Below are positions 28,812 to 40,315 of a stretch of 64,000 bases of DNA, piece after piece. The position numbers and the translations under genes are program-made. Below the pieces are notes generated by a model. The model saw only the letters and a program-made list of their open reading frames with translations. It had not been told where the DNA came from and did not search any database. The stretch lies in NCBI GenBank assembly GCA_027574665.1, contig CM050649.1:65128150-65192149 (forward strand), read 5' to 3'. The first letter of the stretch is position 1. Every line of letters begins with the position of its first letter. This stretch comes from Rhynochetos jubatus. Taxonomy: Eukaryota > Chordata > Aves > Eurypygiformes > Rhynochetidae.

Positions 28812-30364
28812 TGGCAAGTGTAAAAGGAAAAAGAAGCAATGGTTTGAAGTGGGAAAATCTGAAATATTATTAAGTAGTCAGCAAGCCACCAGTAGGTTCA
28901 GAAAATGGTGTTTTAATCTAGTTGCCTAAAGTTGCCAAGCGTTCAGTTCGTAAGTCATCTTGTGTCAAATATCCAGTAGAATGAAAATGTTCTTTTTCTT
29001 GAGAGATGTGAGATGGGTTACTGTATTGCAAGGTCACAAGCTGGTGTTTGGATGCCAGATTCTGAGAGCTCTGAAAAAACCAAAACCTTGAGCACTAAAT
29101 TAGCTATAAGTAACACACTGAAAGACACTATTGTAGACTAGAATTATTTTGAAAAGAGCCACTAGAAAAAAATCCCAAGAAATCCTTGTACAAGAAGTAC
29201 TACCTATTCTGTTCATGCAAGGAAAAAAACAAAAACCTATCCACTTTCTAAGTTAATTTATCTCATAATCAGTATTTACCTTTCTAGATTTGAAAAGGCA
29301 TTCTGGTATTTGTAATATTTGTATTTCAGAACAAGTAGGCTTCCATGACTACTTTATAGATTTCAGGAAAAAAGCTGTTTTGTTTTTATGTATATATTCT
29401 TTCAAGAGATATGTACTCACAGACATCAAAGCAATAACACAAGGATTATAGATTTAGCTGAAATTACGTTAAATTTTTGCATACTGTAAGTAAACAGTGC
29501 CCGCTGGATAGAATTTTATTTTTATTTTAATTTGTAATTTTTTGTGCTGTCTCTTCAGTAACAGTCAAAAAGGAAATAAAATGTCCTAGTAATCATTGCC
29601 ACTGATTTTCTGTTCTGTTTATATATGTTGTCATTTATTTTATGAAGGGCAAAGGGTGTACTGGCATCAGTAGTAAGTGGTTTACATCATTTACTAGTAG
29701 TCTCACTATTCATGTCTATTACCAGATCAGCATGGTGTACTGGGGAAACGTATTCTGTTTTTACTATGGTGTTTCTTGGTGACCCCAGTTTACCGAAGTT
29801 ATTTGACATTTGGGCACTCTTTTTATGCTTGTTCTCTTTTTTCTGAGCTCTTGAGCTCTCTGCTGATGACAGCACCATCAGCAAACCAACTGCTGAGGAC
29901 AGTGTGGATACTGAAATGTTTTCTAAGACAATAAAAATGTTCTGAAATAGTTTTTCTTCAGCTAAAAGAGTTTCTTTTGTGCAAACTTTCTGTGTGTTTT
30001 CTAAGGCCCAACAGTCCACAGGCTATCAAAGATGGATGCAAATGTGTGTGGGAGTACAGAAGGGAAAACATGAAGCATTTTTGTCATAGGGAAAACTATT
30101 TGGCAGGAACACACTGTTTGAATTAGTGCCAGCCAGATTATATTGGTAGACAGAGATCACATAATAGTCCAAAGTTACCAAAAGAGGACAGATGCAAGAA
30201 TGCAATGTGTTTATCTCATATTTATGGGGATACAAATGATGTGCACTTGTGTACGTCAGATACCCTCAGAAGCATCAGAGTGCTGCCCGTGAAGTTTTGG
30301 GTTACTTCTTCACTAAAACTGACATCATGGAAATTTGGCAGATGCTCTGGTTTGATTAAGGTAG

Positions 30365-30380
30365 TTTTTTTTTTTTTTTT
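30365..30380. repeat. T16 homopolymer
   Basis: Uninterrupted T-run followed by AAATCC, with no retroelement body recognised beside it. Confidence 0.9.
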
Positions 30381-30626
30381 AAATCCAAATAAGGTTACTT
30401 TTTAATCAAGTTTGCTTTAACATTTTCATCAAGCTGATTTAATTGAACGAGCGGACAAGCAGATACCAGTTAACAAAGTCATTACATCCTGTTGCATACC
30501 TTTATTCTGCGGCTGCTAATACTGCAGATGTGTGTTGGTAACAAAGTAAAAATGCTGATAGGAAGGTGAGCGTTAACATATGCAAAAAATATCTGTAGTG
30601 CACAATATAAACTGCGTTACTGGGAT

Positions 30627-30675
30627 TTTTTTGTTTGGTTGGTTGTTTTTTTTGTTTTTTTTTTTTTTTTTTTTA
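30627..30675. repeat. T-rich tract with GGTT units
   Basis: TTTTTTTGTTTGGTTGGTTG followed by T8, G and a run of about 20 T. It resembles the tract at 51249-51300. Confidence 0.85.
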
Positions 30676-33600
30676 AATGAGAAATACAATAAAATCTGCA
30701 TAGGAGGCTGACAGCTCTACTGCCCTCAGCTATCACATACATCTCCTGAGCTTTAGCCAAGTTGTGTCATGGCTTTTATACAGATATTCGTTGTGTCAGC
30801 TGACATTTTACTGCTTTCTATTTTTTGCAGCCTGAAATGGCAGTCACTGATTCTGAAAGAAAGAGGTGTTTTCACCTGCTACCCCCAGCAAATACATTAA
30901 GCTGAAGAGGCTTGCTATTTCTAAGCAACTTCTTTTTCAAATCAATTTTGTTTCTAAAGATAATAATAATGAAGTTTTGTATGAGCAAGAAATGAGCAAA
31001 TCTTGTCTTTTAACCACACACTCTAGGAAGTTATGGGCTGATGTTTTATTGACTTGGAAACAGTGAAAGGGTAGCAGAGCTCTAGAAATGAGCTGTTTCA
31101 GCCTTGAGTTCAATACGCAGGCAATTTGGAACTCATTTGTTTACCCTTTTTTTTTTTAATATCATAAGTATAAAGTAACACTGTATTTCTTTGTTCTGCA
31201 TCCACAGGATGTTAATTACTTTTACTTCAACAGTGGCTTAAATCTCCAAAGTTGAAGTGAAAAATAAAGGTTTTACTAAAAAAATATTTCAGGCATATTA
31301 AAATACATGAATATAAAAACAGCTTTTGAGCATGTTTCTTTTCATCTTTTTCATTCATCCAGTGCTTCACAATGTGTATTCCAGACTGAATCAATTTTGT
31401 AAATACTGAATAACAAAATTGTTTTCGTGAATATTTTTTAATTAATAGTCAAAAACTGTTAAAGCACATGTCAATATTACTGTGCTGAGGTTGACACAGT
31501 TTGATAACAGAGAGTTTTGTTTCCTTTTTGGTGAGAAAGGGAAATGAATGTTTGGTGTAGTTCAGTTCAGTTATGTTTATTTACAAAGGAAATACACAAA
31601 GTAAAAATTACATGCGAAGTCCTGTTTTCCTGATGACACTGTGGATAAACAAGAGGAATCTCCCCTGTATTCAGAAATGAGTTGGTCATTGCTACAAGGA
31701 ACTCTACCCAAACTGCCCCTGCCACTCGTCCTGGCTTTCTCCCAGGGCTGCACGTGCAGAGGTCTCCTCATGGATGGTGTATTTTTACTCTGGTCCTTTC
31801 TTCCTTTCATGTGTCTTTAGAATGAAATTAAATCTTCAGTATCTGCAGTTTCAAGCTCTCCTCAGACACTGGTATGATATATACCTTTTCATGCTGAGCT
31901 GAATCGTGTAAGGTGCTGTCCTCTAGTATTTTGGCTGTGTCCTTTCTTTCACTGAAGTTGGGGTTCTCTGGTAAAACCATACCTGTGTGAATATTCTATC
32001 ATCTCCTTTGGACCGAGGTACTTGTCAGGCTTCCTAAGGATGGTGCATTAGGGCTTGGTTTTGGTTTTTTTTTTTTCCTCTGGCCTTAGTAAAGGCCTCT
32101 GACAGATAAATATTTTTAGTGTCAATCTCTGTTGCATATGGGTGTCATTCTGTGTTCCTTTTATTTATACTAGTATAAAATGTATCAGCTAGTGACACTG
32201 TATCATGTGATGGTAACAGATAATCAAAATATTTACTTCTTTTATGGCCAAACGAGGGAGAGCACAACCCCTCAAGCCAGTCTGTCTGACTTCATTGCAG
32301 CAGAGCATTTGTATTTCCAAACCGTTTCCATCCCTGCTGCATGGATTATTTCAAGACTGTAACGAAATCATACACAAGTAAAAAGGGTAAAACTTAGTTG
32401 TAGTGTTTTGTACCAAGCTGTTTCTTCTTGTGGAGTGGTAGCTACACAAAATGAATGGGGTTTCATCATGGTTGGAGGCCCTAGGTAACAACTGCATGGC
32501 ATGTTTAAACAAACGTTATGGCTGAAGTAGTATGGTTTTATGATTGTTCCAGTTTGCTGCTGAGGCAGAATACAGTAAAGAACTGTAGAAGTTACTTAGT
32601 AGTTTAAAAACTTAAAGAGTAAGAAAAATATTGGTGGACCAAGATTACTGAGGATTTTCCAATTAAAATTTTCTGGTAACAACTTCACAGTTGAAGTGAT
32701 AGGGAAGGGAATGTGTGTAGATTTCAGAATATTTTTTAAGTTTAGAGAATATGTTTTCAGTAAAGAGTATAAACTTTTTTTCGTGCATATAAAAAGAATA
32801 AAATGTTCTGTAAAGATGCAATATTCACAATAGAAATGTCTAAAAATTATTTTTAGAAGGGAGCTTTAAAAATTGCTTAGAAATGGTTTGACTAATCCAT
32901 CTGAAAGAAGTTTGAGCATCCTGGGAAAGATGTGATATGTATTGATCATGAGGGAACAAATGAAGAAGTAGAATGACTGAATCAGATTAGTTTGGTTACA
33001 ATCTACTGTGATTTGCTCCTTGCTAATGAATATTTTAATTACATTCAAAAGTTATCCTGAGGTCCTTTTGAGGATCTGATTTGAAATCTTTCGTAATTCT
33101 AAGAAAAGCCTCCAAATGACTAAGTGCCATTTCCTTACTGCTGTATGTATAACTATCCAAATAGTTTGGCCTGAATGAACTGTCCCTCCTGGTAATACCT
33201 TTCGTTCTGTAATGCAACATTAAAACACACAGCAATACTGGCCCATGGAAGCTGCCAGAAAGAGAGGGATCAATAGCCAAAGTTACCTTTTTTTGCCTGC
33301 ATGTAATTTTTAGAATAAAATGCAGAATGCTTTTGGCAGAACTTTGGAAGTCTTTCAGCTTTCCTCTTCCTTCTGTCTGTTGAATTTATAGGCCTGGTAA
33401 ATTTGAGCCCGGGTGGCTCAGATCGTATATGAAAACTTGAGCATATTGATAAAATTGTTAGTTTTTAGACGGCTTCAATGATCTGTATTTTTTTCAAGGC
33501 AGAGGGTTATATTTATAGGGTTCGGAGAGGTTTAGATTAGCGAGGTTTAAGCTGGTGGCATCTAAGAGAGAATAAACACAGCTGATGCACAGTAGTATGG

Positions 33601-35904
33601 CAGAAGCCAACACACAGCAACCAGCAGAGTTCTCAAGACCGTCCCTGCAGAATTGCACGACTGTTTGTTATTCACAGCACTTTTATCAGGAAGAGAAATA
33701 CTTACTAACACACATTCACATAAATAAAAGTGCTAGGTTATGGAAAAAGATTGATTCCAGTGCCTTAAAATGTTCTATTTCAGTTTCTGCACTGTTACAT
33801 CTGCCTGAATTCAGACTAAATCCACAGCAGAAAAATAAGGAGGAATCTATTGGTCTGGTATGATAATATTGTAACAACAAGTGTAATCTTAAAAGCGCAC
33901 AGTGGCAGAAACAAGTATGAGGGAATACATTTAGAGGAAGAAACATGATTTCTGTGGAAGGAGAAATGCGTTTAAGACCACAGACCAAATCAGATATACT
34001 CAGAAACAAAAGTATGGCAAAGAGGATAAATCTCCAGTGGCATAGACCATACAATGGATGACTGTAGGTGGAATACTAAAAAAAATCAATACATGAAGAA
34101 TTTTCTTGAGCATAAACTCAGTTTATAGAAGAATGAAGTATCTAGCAGGTAGAAATCAGCAGAAAAAGCTGATGTTTGCCCTGAAACGTGTGAAGCATAG
34201 ATGCTCAGTTCTGGGTTGTATTTAGTATTGCCTCATAGCATTTTACACAAATCATATTATTGTTTACTGAAAGAAATGTACATGTCCTTTACAGGAGTAC
34301 AACCCCATTGGAACATGTTCTGATAGCATTGCATTAGTTGAATATGGCCCATTATTTGTAAAAAATTGTCTGTCTGACCTCAGTCCAAAATCTCAGTCAC
34401 CCAACTGAGAGTTTTAAAATACATGGCTCTTCTACTAATGTGACTGGTCTAGGGAATGCTTATCCGGGCATGGATATGCCATGGGTCTGGTGTATTAAAG
34501 CTATGAATGTGCTCTCTTCCTGTCTAAGTACAACAGTGGCTGTAGTTACATGTAAACTGCACACCATCACTGTGGCTGCAGGTTTTCATCAGTATCTTCG
34601 ATTAATGCTTCCTTGCAGTCAAAATTGAACATAATCCTTGAATGCAAAAATAAGCGTAGTTCAAATAAATCTGTGCTATAACATGATGATGCAGAAACAG
34701 TCTGAAAGCAGCAACTGCTTATACGTGGGCTGTAACTTACAACCTGGTTTTAGTGTTGGGGTGCCAAATTAGAGCTTTACCTCTGCTTTGTGTCTTCTTT
34801 CTTCATCAGCCTAGCTTATGAGCTCTTCCCTGTGCACCAGTCACACTTGAATCCTGATACTGGGACATCAGTCTGCTCCTGGGAAGTCCAAATCACAAAA
34901 GCACAGAGGTCTCCAACTCCTATTTACCAAGCCATCATGCCATTCAAACTACGCCCTGAAAGCAGGCTTTTGTCTCCCTTTCCCATACTCCTGGGCCTTT
35001 TCCTCACTTTTTGGTGAGGCAGCCCATCAGCAGATGACATCAGGCATCTCCACAGACTGTGGAGGTGAAGCTTCTCCCTGTCATCCCTCCAGTATCATTA
35101 GACCCCACGCACATGGTATCACATGCTCTTGAGGTCCATGTTTCAGTTACCAGATGCACACTGATGTGTGTGTGCAGTGTGAAGTATGGACTTGAATACA
35201 ACTGAGACATTGGAATAGCTTTGTGGCTGTAGCCCTCAGTGTACTTGGACGGGTCCCACAGCTTCAGATTTTCTGGGTTTAGCACCGTCAATCACACAAA
35301 ATAAACACTGAATCTTTCATTAGTGACAGTCAATGACGGCAAACAATGAATCGGATCAACATTAAGTGGACAACTGATGCTTCTAAATAAAATTAATATA
35401 TTTATTCTAATAAATTAAAACATTCTGATTAATTGATTCTGATTAATTCCCATTACAATTTGAAAAATTTATTTGATGAGGGCTTTGATACGTAGTTTAG
35501 GATCTTACCTAATTTAGGACCCTACATCCTAACAGCACCCAGACACCTTTGTAAAAAAACCCCCAAAAGAACAGTTGCCTACTTTGTTATATAAATTGGA
35601 GTTTATTTTAGGACTTTCTGTGAAAAGTTAATGCTAAATGATGAACTGTGGGTGGTTGGTTCTTGAGGCAATCAATGTAAACTGTCTTCGATTGCTTCTG
35701 AAAATGGAGTGTTTCCTTCCCTGGGATCAAGGTAAACCATCCAGATGTGTCCTGATGTGTGCTGTGCGAAGACGTAGATGCACACATTCCCACCATCTCC
35801 TGTTACTCAGTTTGAAAGAAATCTGTGTATGTGGTGCAGGAGGAGAGTCATAGTACACTTCATTTTTCATGTCACTGAGGTAAATGAGCCAGTGTTTTAT
35901 TCAG

Positions 35905-36265
35905 AAGACAGGGTTTCGCTTCCTGGACATTTATTAGCCCTTCTCTACATCTTTTCCACTTTAAGTTTTTGAGAAAAGGTGTCCAGAACTTCACAGTGTA
36001 TTTTAGGTGAAATTTTAACTAATAACTTCTGCTGTGGCACCGCTGCTTCCAACTCCTGGTGCATGCTGGGATCACAATAGCATCTTTCACATATGCATTT
36101 CACTGATAGCTCACAGCACTCTTGCAACAACCCATAATACCCAGCTTCATCTTCCACACTTCCCTCCTACCGATCAGCTAATGTTGTTGTCTTTCTTAGT
36201 CCCTAGGCACATGATTTTCCAATTTTCTGTTGCCGAATTTCAAACTGCTTCATCTATTTTGACTG
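35905..36265 (-). mobile_element. Ancient CR1-like LINE fragment, antisense
   Basis: Heavily decayed antisense CR1/L3-type sequence, judged from recall of the family's 3' region. Matching landmarks in order are TTAGCCCTTCTCTACATC and TTTTCCACTTT, then GGTGTCCAGAACTTCACAG with TGTATTTTAGG. Further right are TGGGATCACAATAGCATC and, at the end, CCCTAGGCACATG with CCGAATTTCAAACTGCTTC. The order agrees with the antisense CR1 3' region, but identity is low, so boundaries are approximate. Confidence 0.55.
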
Positions 36266-36522
36266 AAGGGACACCATAACTAATTGGGAGTAACTGGAGT
36301 GCATCCCGAACATATGACAGTCGATGAAATTCTAGCTTATAAAAGGCAGGGGCTAATTTCCTACAGATTTCAATATAATTTGTATTTGTCATTACTGGAA
36401 ACACCCAAATGACACTACAGTTTGTAGTCACTTGAAAAATATTCCTGCAAAGGAAGGACAACCAATCCTGAAAACACAAAGTACGTAAAACAAATTCTCG
36501 TACTCCAAAAAAGCAATATTGT

Positions 36523-37600
36523 TATGTTAGGTTTGTATGGCAATGTTTTGGTAGTGGAGGGGCTATGGGGGTGGCTTCTGTTAGAAGTTGCCAGAAGCTT
36601 CCCCTATGTATGATAGAGCCAATGCCAGCTGGCTCCAAGACGGACCAGCCACTGGCCAAGACTGAGCCCATCAGCGACAGTGGAAGCACCTATGGGATAA
36701 CATATTTCAGAAGGGGGAAAAGTTACTGTGCAACAGCAGCTGCAGCCAGAGGAAGGTAAGGTATGAGAATATGTGAGAGAAGAAGCTCTGCAGACACCCA
36801 GGTCAGTGGGGAATGAGGGGGAGGAGGTGCTCCAGAGCAGAGGTTCCCCCACAGCCCATGGTGCAGACCATGGTGAGGCCGTCTGTGTCCTGCAGCCATG
36901 GAAGGTCAGAGTGAGCAGAGACCTGCCTGCAGCCCGGGGAGGACCACACGCCAGAGCAGGAGGATGACAGAAGGAGGCTGTGATCTTGTGGGAAGCCTGC
37001 ACTGGAGCAGGGTCCTAGCAGAACCTGTGGCCCCATGGAGAGAGGAGCCCAGGCTGAAGCAGGCTGCTCCTGAAGGACTGCACCCTGTGGAAGGGACCCA
37101 GGCTGGAGCAGTTCGTGAAGAACTGCAGCCCATGGGAAGGATGCGCATTGGAGTAGTTGGTGGAGGACTGTCTCCCATGGGAGGGACCCCACACTGGAGT
37201 AGGGGCAGAGTGTGAGGAGTCCTCCCCTGAGGAGGAAGGAACAGCAGAAATGATGCGTGATGAACTAACCACAACCCCCTGCACCACTTGTGGGGAGGAG
37301 GGAGAAAAATCGGTAATGAATTGAGCCAGGAAAGAAGGGAGAGGTAGGAGGAAGGTGTTTTAAGAGTTGGGTTTACTTCTCATGAGTCTGCTCTGATTTG
37401 ATTGGTAATAAATTAAATAAATTTTCCTCAAGTTGAGTCTGTTTTGCCAGTGACGGTGACTGGTGAGTGATCCCTCCCTGTCCATATCTCCACCCACAAG
37501 CCTTTTGTTAGATTTTTTCTGCCCTGCCTACCTGAGGAGGGCAGTGATATAGAGTGACTTTAGAGGGCACCTGGCCTCCAGCCAGAGTCAACTTACCACA
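36523..37600 (+). mobile_element. Solo LTR of an ERVL-like endogenous retrovirus
   Basis: A GC-richer block of about 1.08 kb resembling an avian ERVL-type LTR I recall. It opens TATGTTAGGTTTGTATGGC (a decayed TG start) and has a TATA-like CATATTTCAG near 36701. Two overlapping AATAAA signals lie at 37407 and 37416. It closes with CACCTGGCCTCCAGCCAG, GTCAACTTACCACA. Flanking pentamers ATTGT and ATTAC share only three bases, so a target-site duplication is uncertain. No viral gag, pol or env remnant lies on either side, hence a solo LTR, presumably left by LTR-LTR recombination. Short frames inside it are not coding. The class assignment is inference. Confidence 0.75.
37002..37210 (+). repeat. 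Minisatellite inside the LTR (about 4.3 units of 45-52 bp)
   Basis: Degenerate tandem units start at CTGGAGCAG or a variant of it at 37002, 37054, 37103, 37148 and 37194 (spacings 52, 49, 45, 46). Each carries a GAACTGCAGCCCATGGGAAG-like core followed by GGACCCAGG-like bases. Units differ by small indels. The array lies upstream of the AATAAA signals, in what would be the LTR U3 region. Confidence 0.85.
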
Positions 37601-40315
37601 ATTACCAACTGAAATTTTTTAAATAAGTTTTTATTAAATCAGCATTCTAGAATTTATAGCCTTAGGTAAAGGTTTTGAAACAATAGCTCCAAGCAGCAAC
37701 GCTATGTATATTTCAAATGGCTTGTGAATGATCAGCAAATTAATTTTTTGAAATGGTAACATTAACCGTAAACCAGGAGCTTTTGAAAGCCTAGGTAGGG
37801 TAGATGTGTTACTGGAAAGACGAGTAAATGAAAACACTGGGTGTTTCTGTCATGCAAGTAACACAGATCCAGGATGGTATGCCTGCATATACAAATGTAT
37901 GTATAATCTGTGTATCTGGTAGGAAAGATAAATCCTTTATATTTGTGTTTAGTTATTTTAGTATCATGGACCCAATTTATAAATCCATTTCGAATTTTTC
38001 TACCATGTCATGTTGTTCTAATGATAACACATATACCAATAATTCTAGCGAAGGCCTTTTCTTAGCATAAAATAAATTACTCCACTGGGGAACAGGGGCT
38101 GAATTCAAAGAATGTAAATTCTTTTATTAGTATAAACGCATTTGTTACAGTTAGTCGTAAAAGATAACCATTCAACCACGTTTTTCAAATGCATCAATTT
38201 CTGTCATTACGATCATATTTCCAAGAGCTTTTTTCCTTGGTATAGCTCCTAGTGCTCAGCGCCCAGCAGCTTCTACTCTGAAGGCGAGCAGCTGGGTTTG
38301 GGACCATGTAAAAAAGCTGGCCATATAGGAACAAAGTCTTTGTGAGATGAACGTGGACAAACCTGCAAGAGACAGCGTAAACCTAGTTTATATCCTGAAG
38401 TACAAATTGCACATATATATCATTTTTGAGTTTCAGATACGGTCTAGTTTTTGTTGTTGTTTTATATAATTAATGATTTGGTAATTCTGTTTCTGTTAGT
38501 CGGTGGTAATTGCAATTCTAATTAGAAAAAGATAACAAACTTCTTATAGTTGTCACAGAAACTAGCTAATTGTATAGAAAAAGTATCTGTTTGCATAAAT
38601 AGAGATAGAATGAAATTCACTACAGCACACTAATGTGGATGAATAATTATTTTTAGCTTGTCCACTGATCTATTTTGGCATGCAATATGGGTTTAGGTGC
38701 CCCTTTCTCATCTAGCAGAATTTCAACTATTTACAGGTTTTGTACCACGTAAACAATTAGATACGTGGTTATGAGCAGAGCCCTTCTGTCTACATACTGT
38801 GAAAAAAATCAGTCCATTTGATAGTGAAACAAATGTTCTTAAAATTTAAACTGCTAATAGAATTTATTAAGGGATTGATTAGGTATTTTACAGTCAAACA
38901 TTTCCCTCTTTACTAGCACAATCAGTGCTCTGTGTATGAGATGTGATGACATAACCAACTTTGCAGTGGGTGAGAATAGTGTGACTTCTTGATTTGTTTG
39001 AGATTATTTGCTCTTGCAACAGTTATTGAATTCAATTTTCCCCAATGAAATCACCCTAGAGACCTGTTGACCCCTCTGCCTGCACTACATTTTATAATCC
39101 CAAAGAGTCCAGAAATTCTTCAGGATGCTGCCATGCGGAGCAGCAGCCTTGCCGGGGACAAGGCAGACAGCGATCTCTCAGAAGTATGGACATAAAGCCA
39201 GCAGCTACTCCCTTGCACAGCAGCAAGACCCTGCATGTCAGGCAGACGGTGTTGCCTGCCTGTGTGCTTGCATGGCAGGAGCCAGCTGGGTGGTAGCAAT
39301 TTGCCCCTGGGCAAGTGTGAGAGCTATGCTGTCAACAACTGACCCAAAATCCAGGACTACAGAGGTAGGTGAGAAGGGTGGAAAGGCTGAACGAGGGGCT
39401 GTGGGATTGGAGGTCCCAGTTTCAGAAGGCAGACATAAGCGAGTGGAGAATTGTTCTGCAGGGGATTTGTAGTTAAACTCCTATCTCCTGATGTAGACCA
39501 GAAATCTATGTAATTGTGTTGTGTTAAAAAGGCTAAATGCACCACTTTAATTGGAGTTTTTAACCAATTGAAAAATCTTTCAACATGCAAAAACCACTGA
39601 AATAAAATGTGAATGGTGTTGCAGTTGGAAAATAAGGTCAAGAATATTATCGCTATCAATCAACATAAATTGGAAATAGCATGCCAAACTAATTAAAATT
39701 TCATATAGACTAACTATATGTGTCATTTTTAAACAATATTTTCACTTGGAATCATGTATCTCTGGTATTTATTTGCTAACTTCCCACTATAAAATAGATA
39801 TTTTAGCTGTTTGATTCATTGTTGTGTTGTTTGCTTCAAAGGCATTTTACCTCTACTTCACAAATACCTAATTTTTTTTCATGTTCTTATTCATGCTATG
39901 CATATACAAGTATCGAAAGGTAATAATTAGGTGCATCTGCTTACATTTGCCAGGAGCAGATGTTAGACAAATTAAAGTGAACATAACTATCACTCAGCAT
40001 CATTAAAGAAGTGACTCTATAAAAATTTCTGAACTTTGACAGGCAGTTAAATATTCTACACTGGTATATTTATGCTATTTGCAAAAATCTCATGTACAGA
40101 ATTATCTTCGTATGGAGTTGAATCAAAAATGAATTGTGTAAGTGTTCCAGGTCACAACTTCTACTTCCTTTCCCCCTGGAACGATAAGTTGTCAGTCCCA
40201 ACAGCAATGCTTATTAACACCACAGGACAAGCACATCAGCTCATGAGCAACGCAGTGGAGTCCTAAATGACTTAATAGCGCACTCCAAGAAGGTAAGGAC
40301 ATGAGAATGGCGTTA
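37601..40315. other. Unique AT-rich intron, nothing identified
   Basis: No gene or named repeat. A GC-richer island at 39115-39330 contains a small inverted repeat (CAGGCA at 39239-39244, TGCCTG at 39253-39258) and opposed open frames of 64 and 115 codons with no recognised homology. Confidence 0.55.

Larger units (their letters stand above)
28812..35904. other. Unique AT-rich intron, nothing identified
   Basis: No gene or named mobile element seen. It contains T-rich tracts at 30365-30380 and 30627-30675 and a shorter T-run near 32070. The segment 33400-33560 begins with a tRNA D-arm-like string but has no cloverleaf. Confidence 0.55.

Noticed and set aside
33407-33480. tRNA-like string (GCCCGGGTGGCTCAGATCG) resembling an A box
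   Set aside because: No proper B box at the expected spacing, no anticodon stem and no acceptor complement, so neither a tRNA nor a clear tRNA-derived SINE can be supported.
36565-37287. Multiple open frames on both strands in a GC-rich block, considered as a gene
   Set aside because: They fall inside the LTR and its minisatellite. Openness on several frames reflects GC content and repeat structure.
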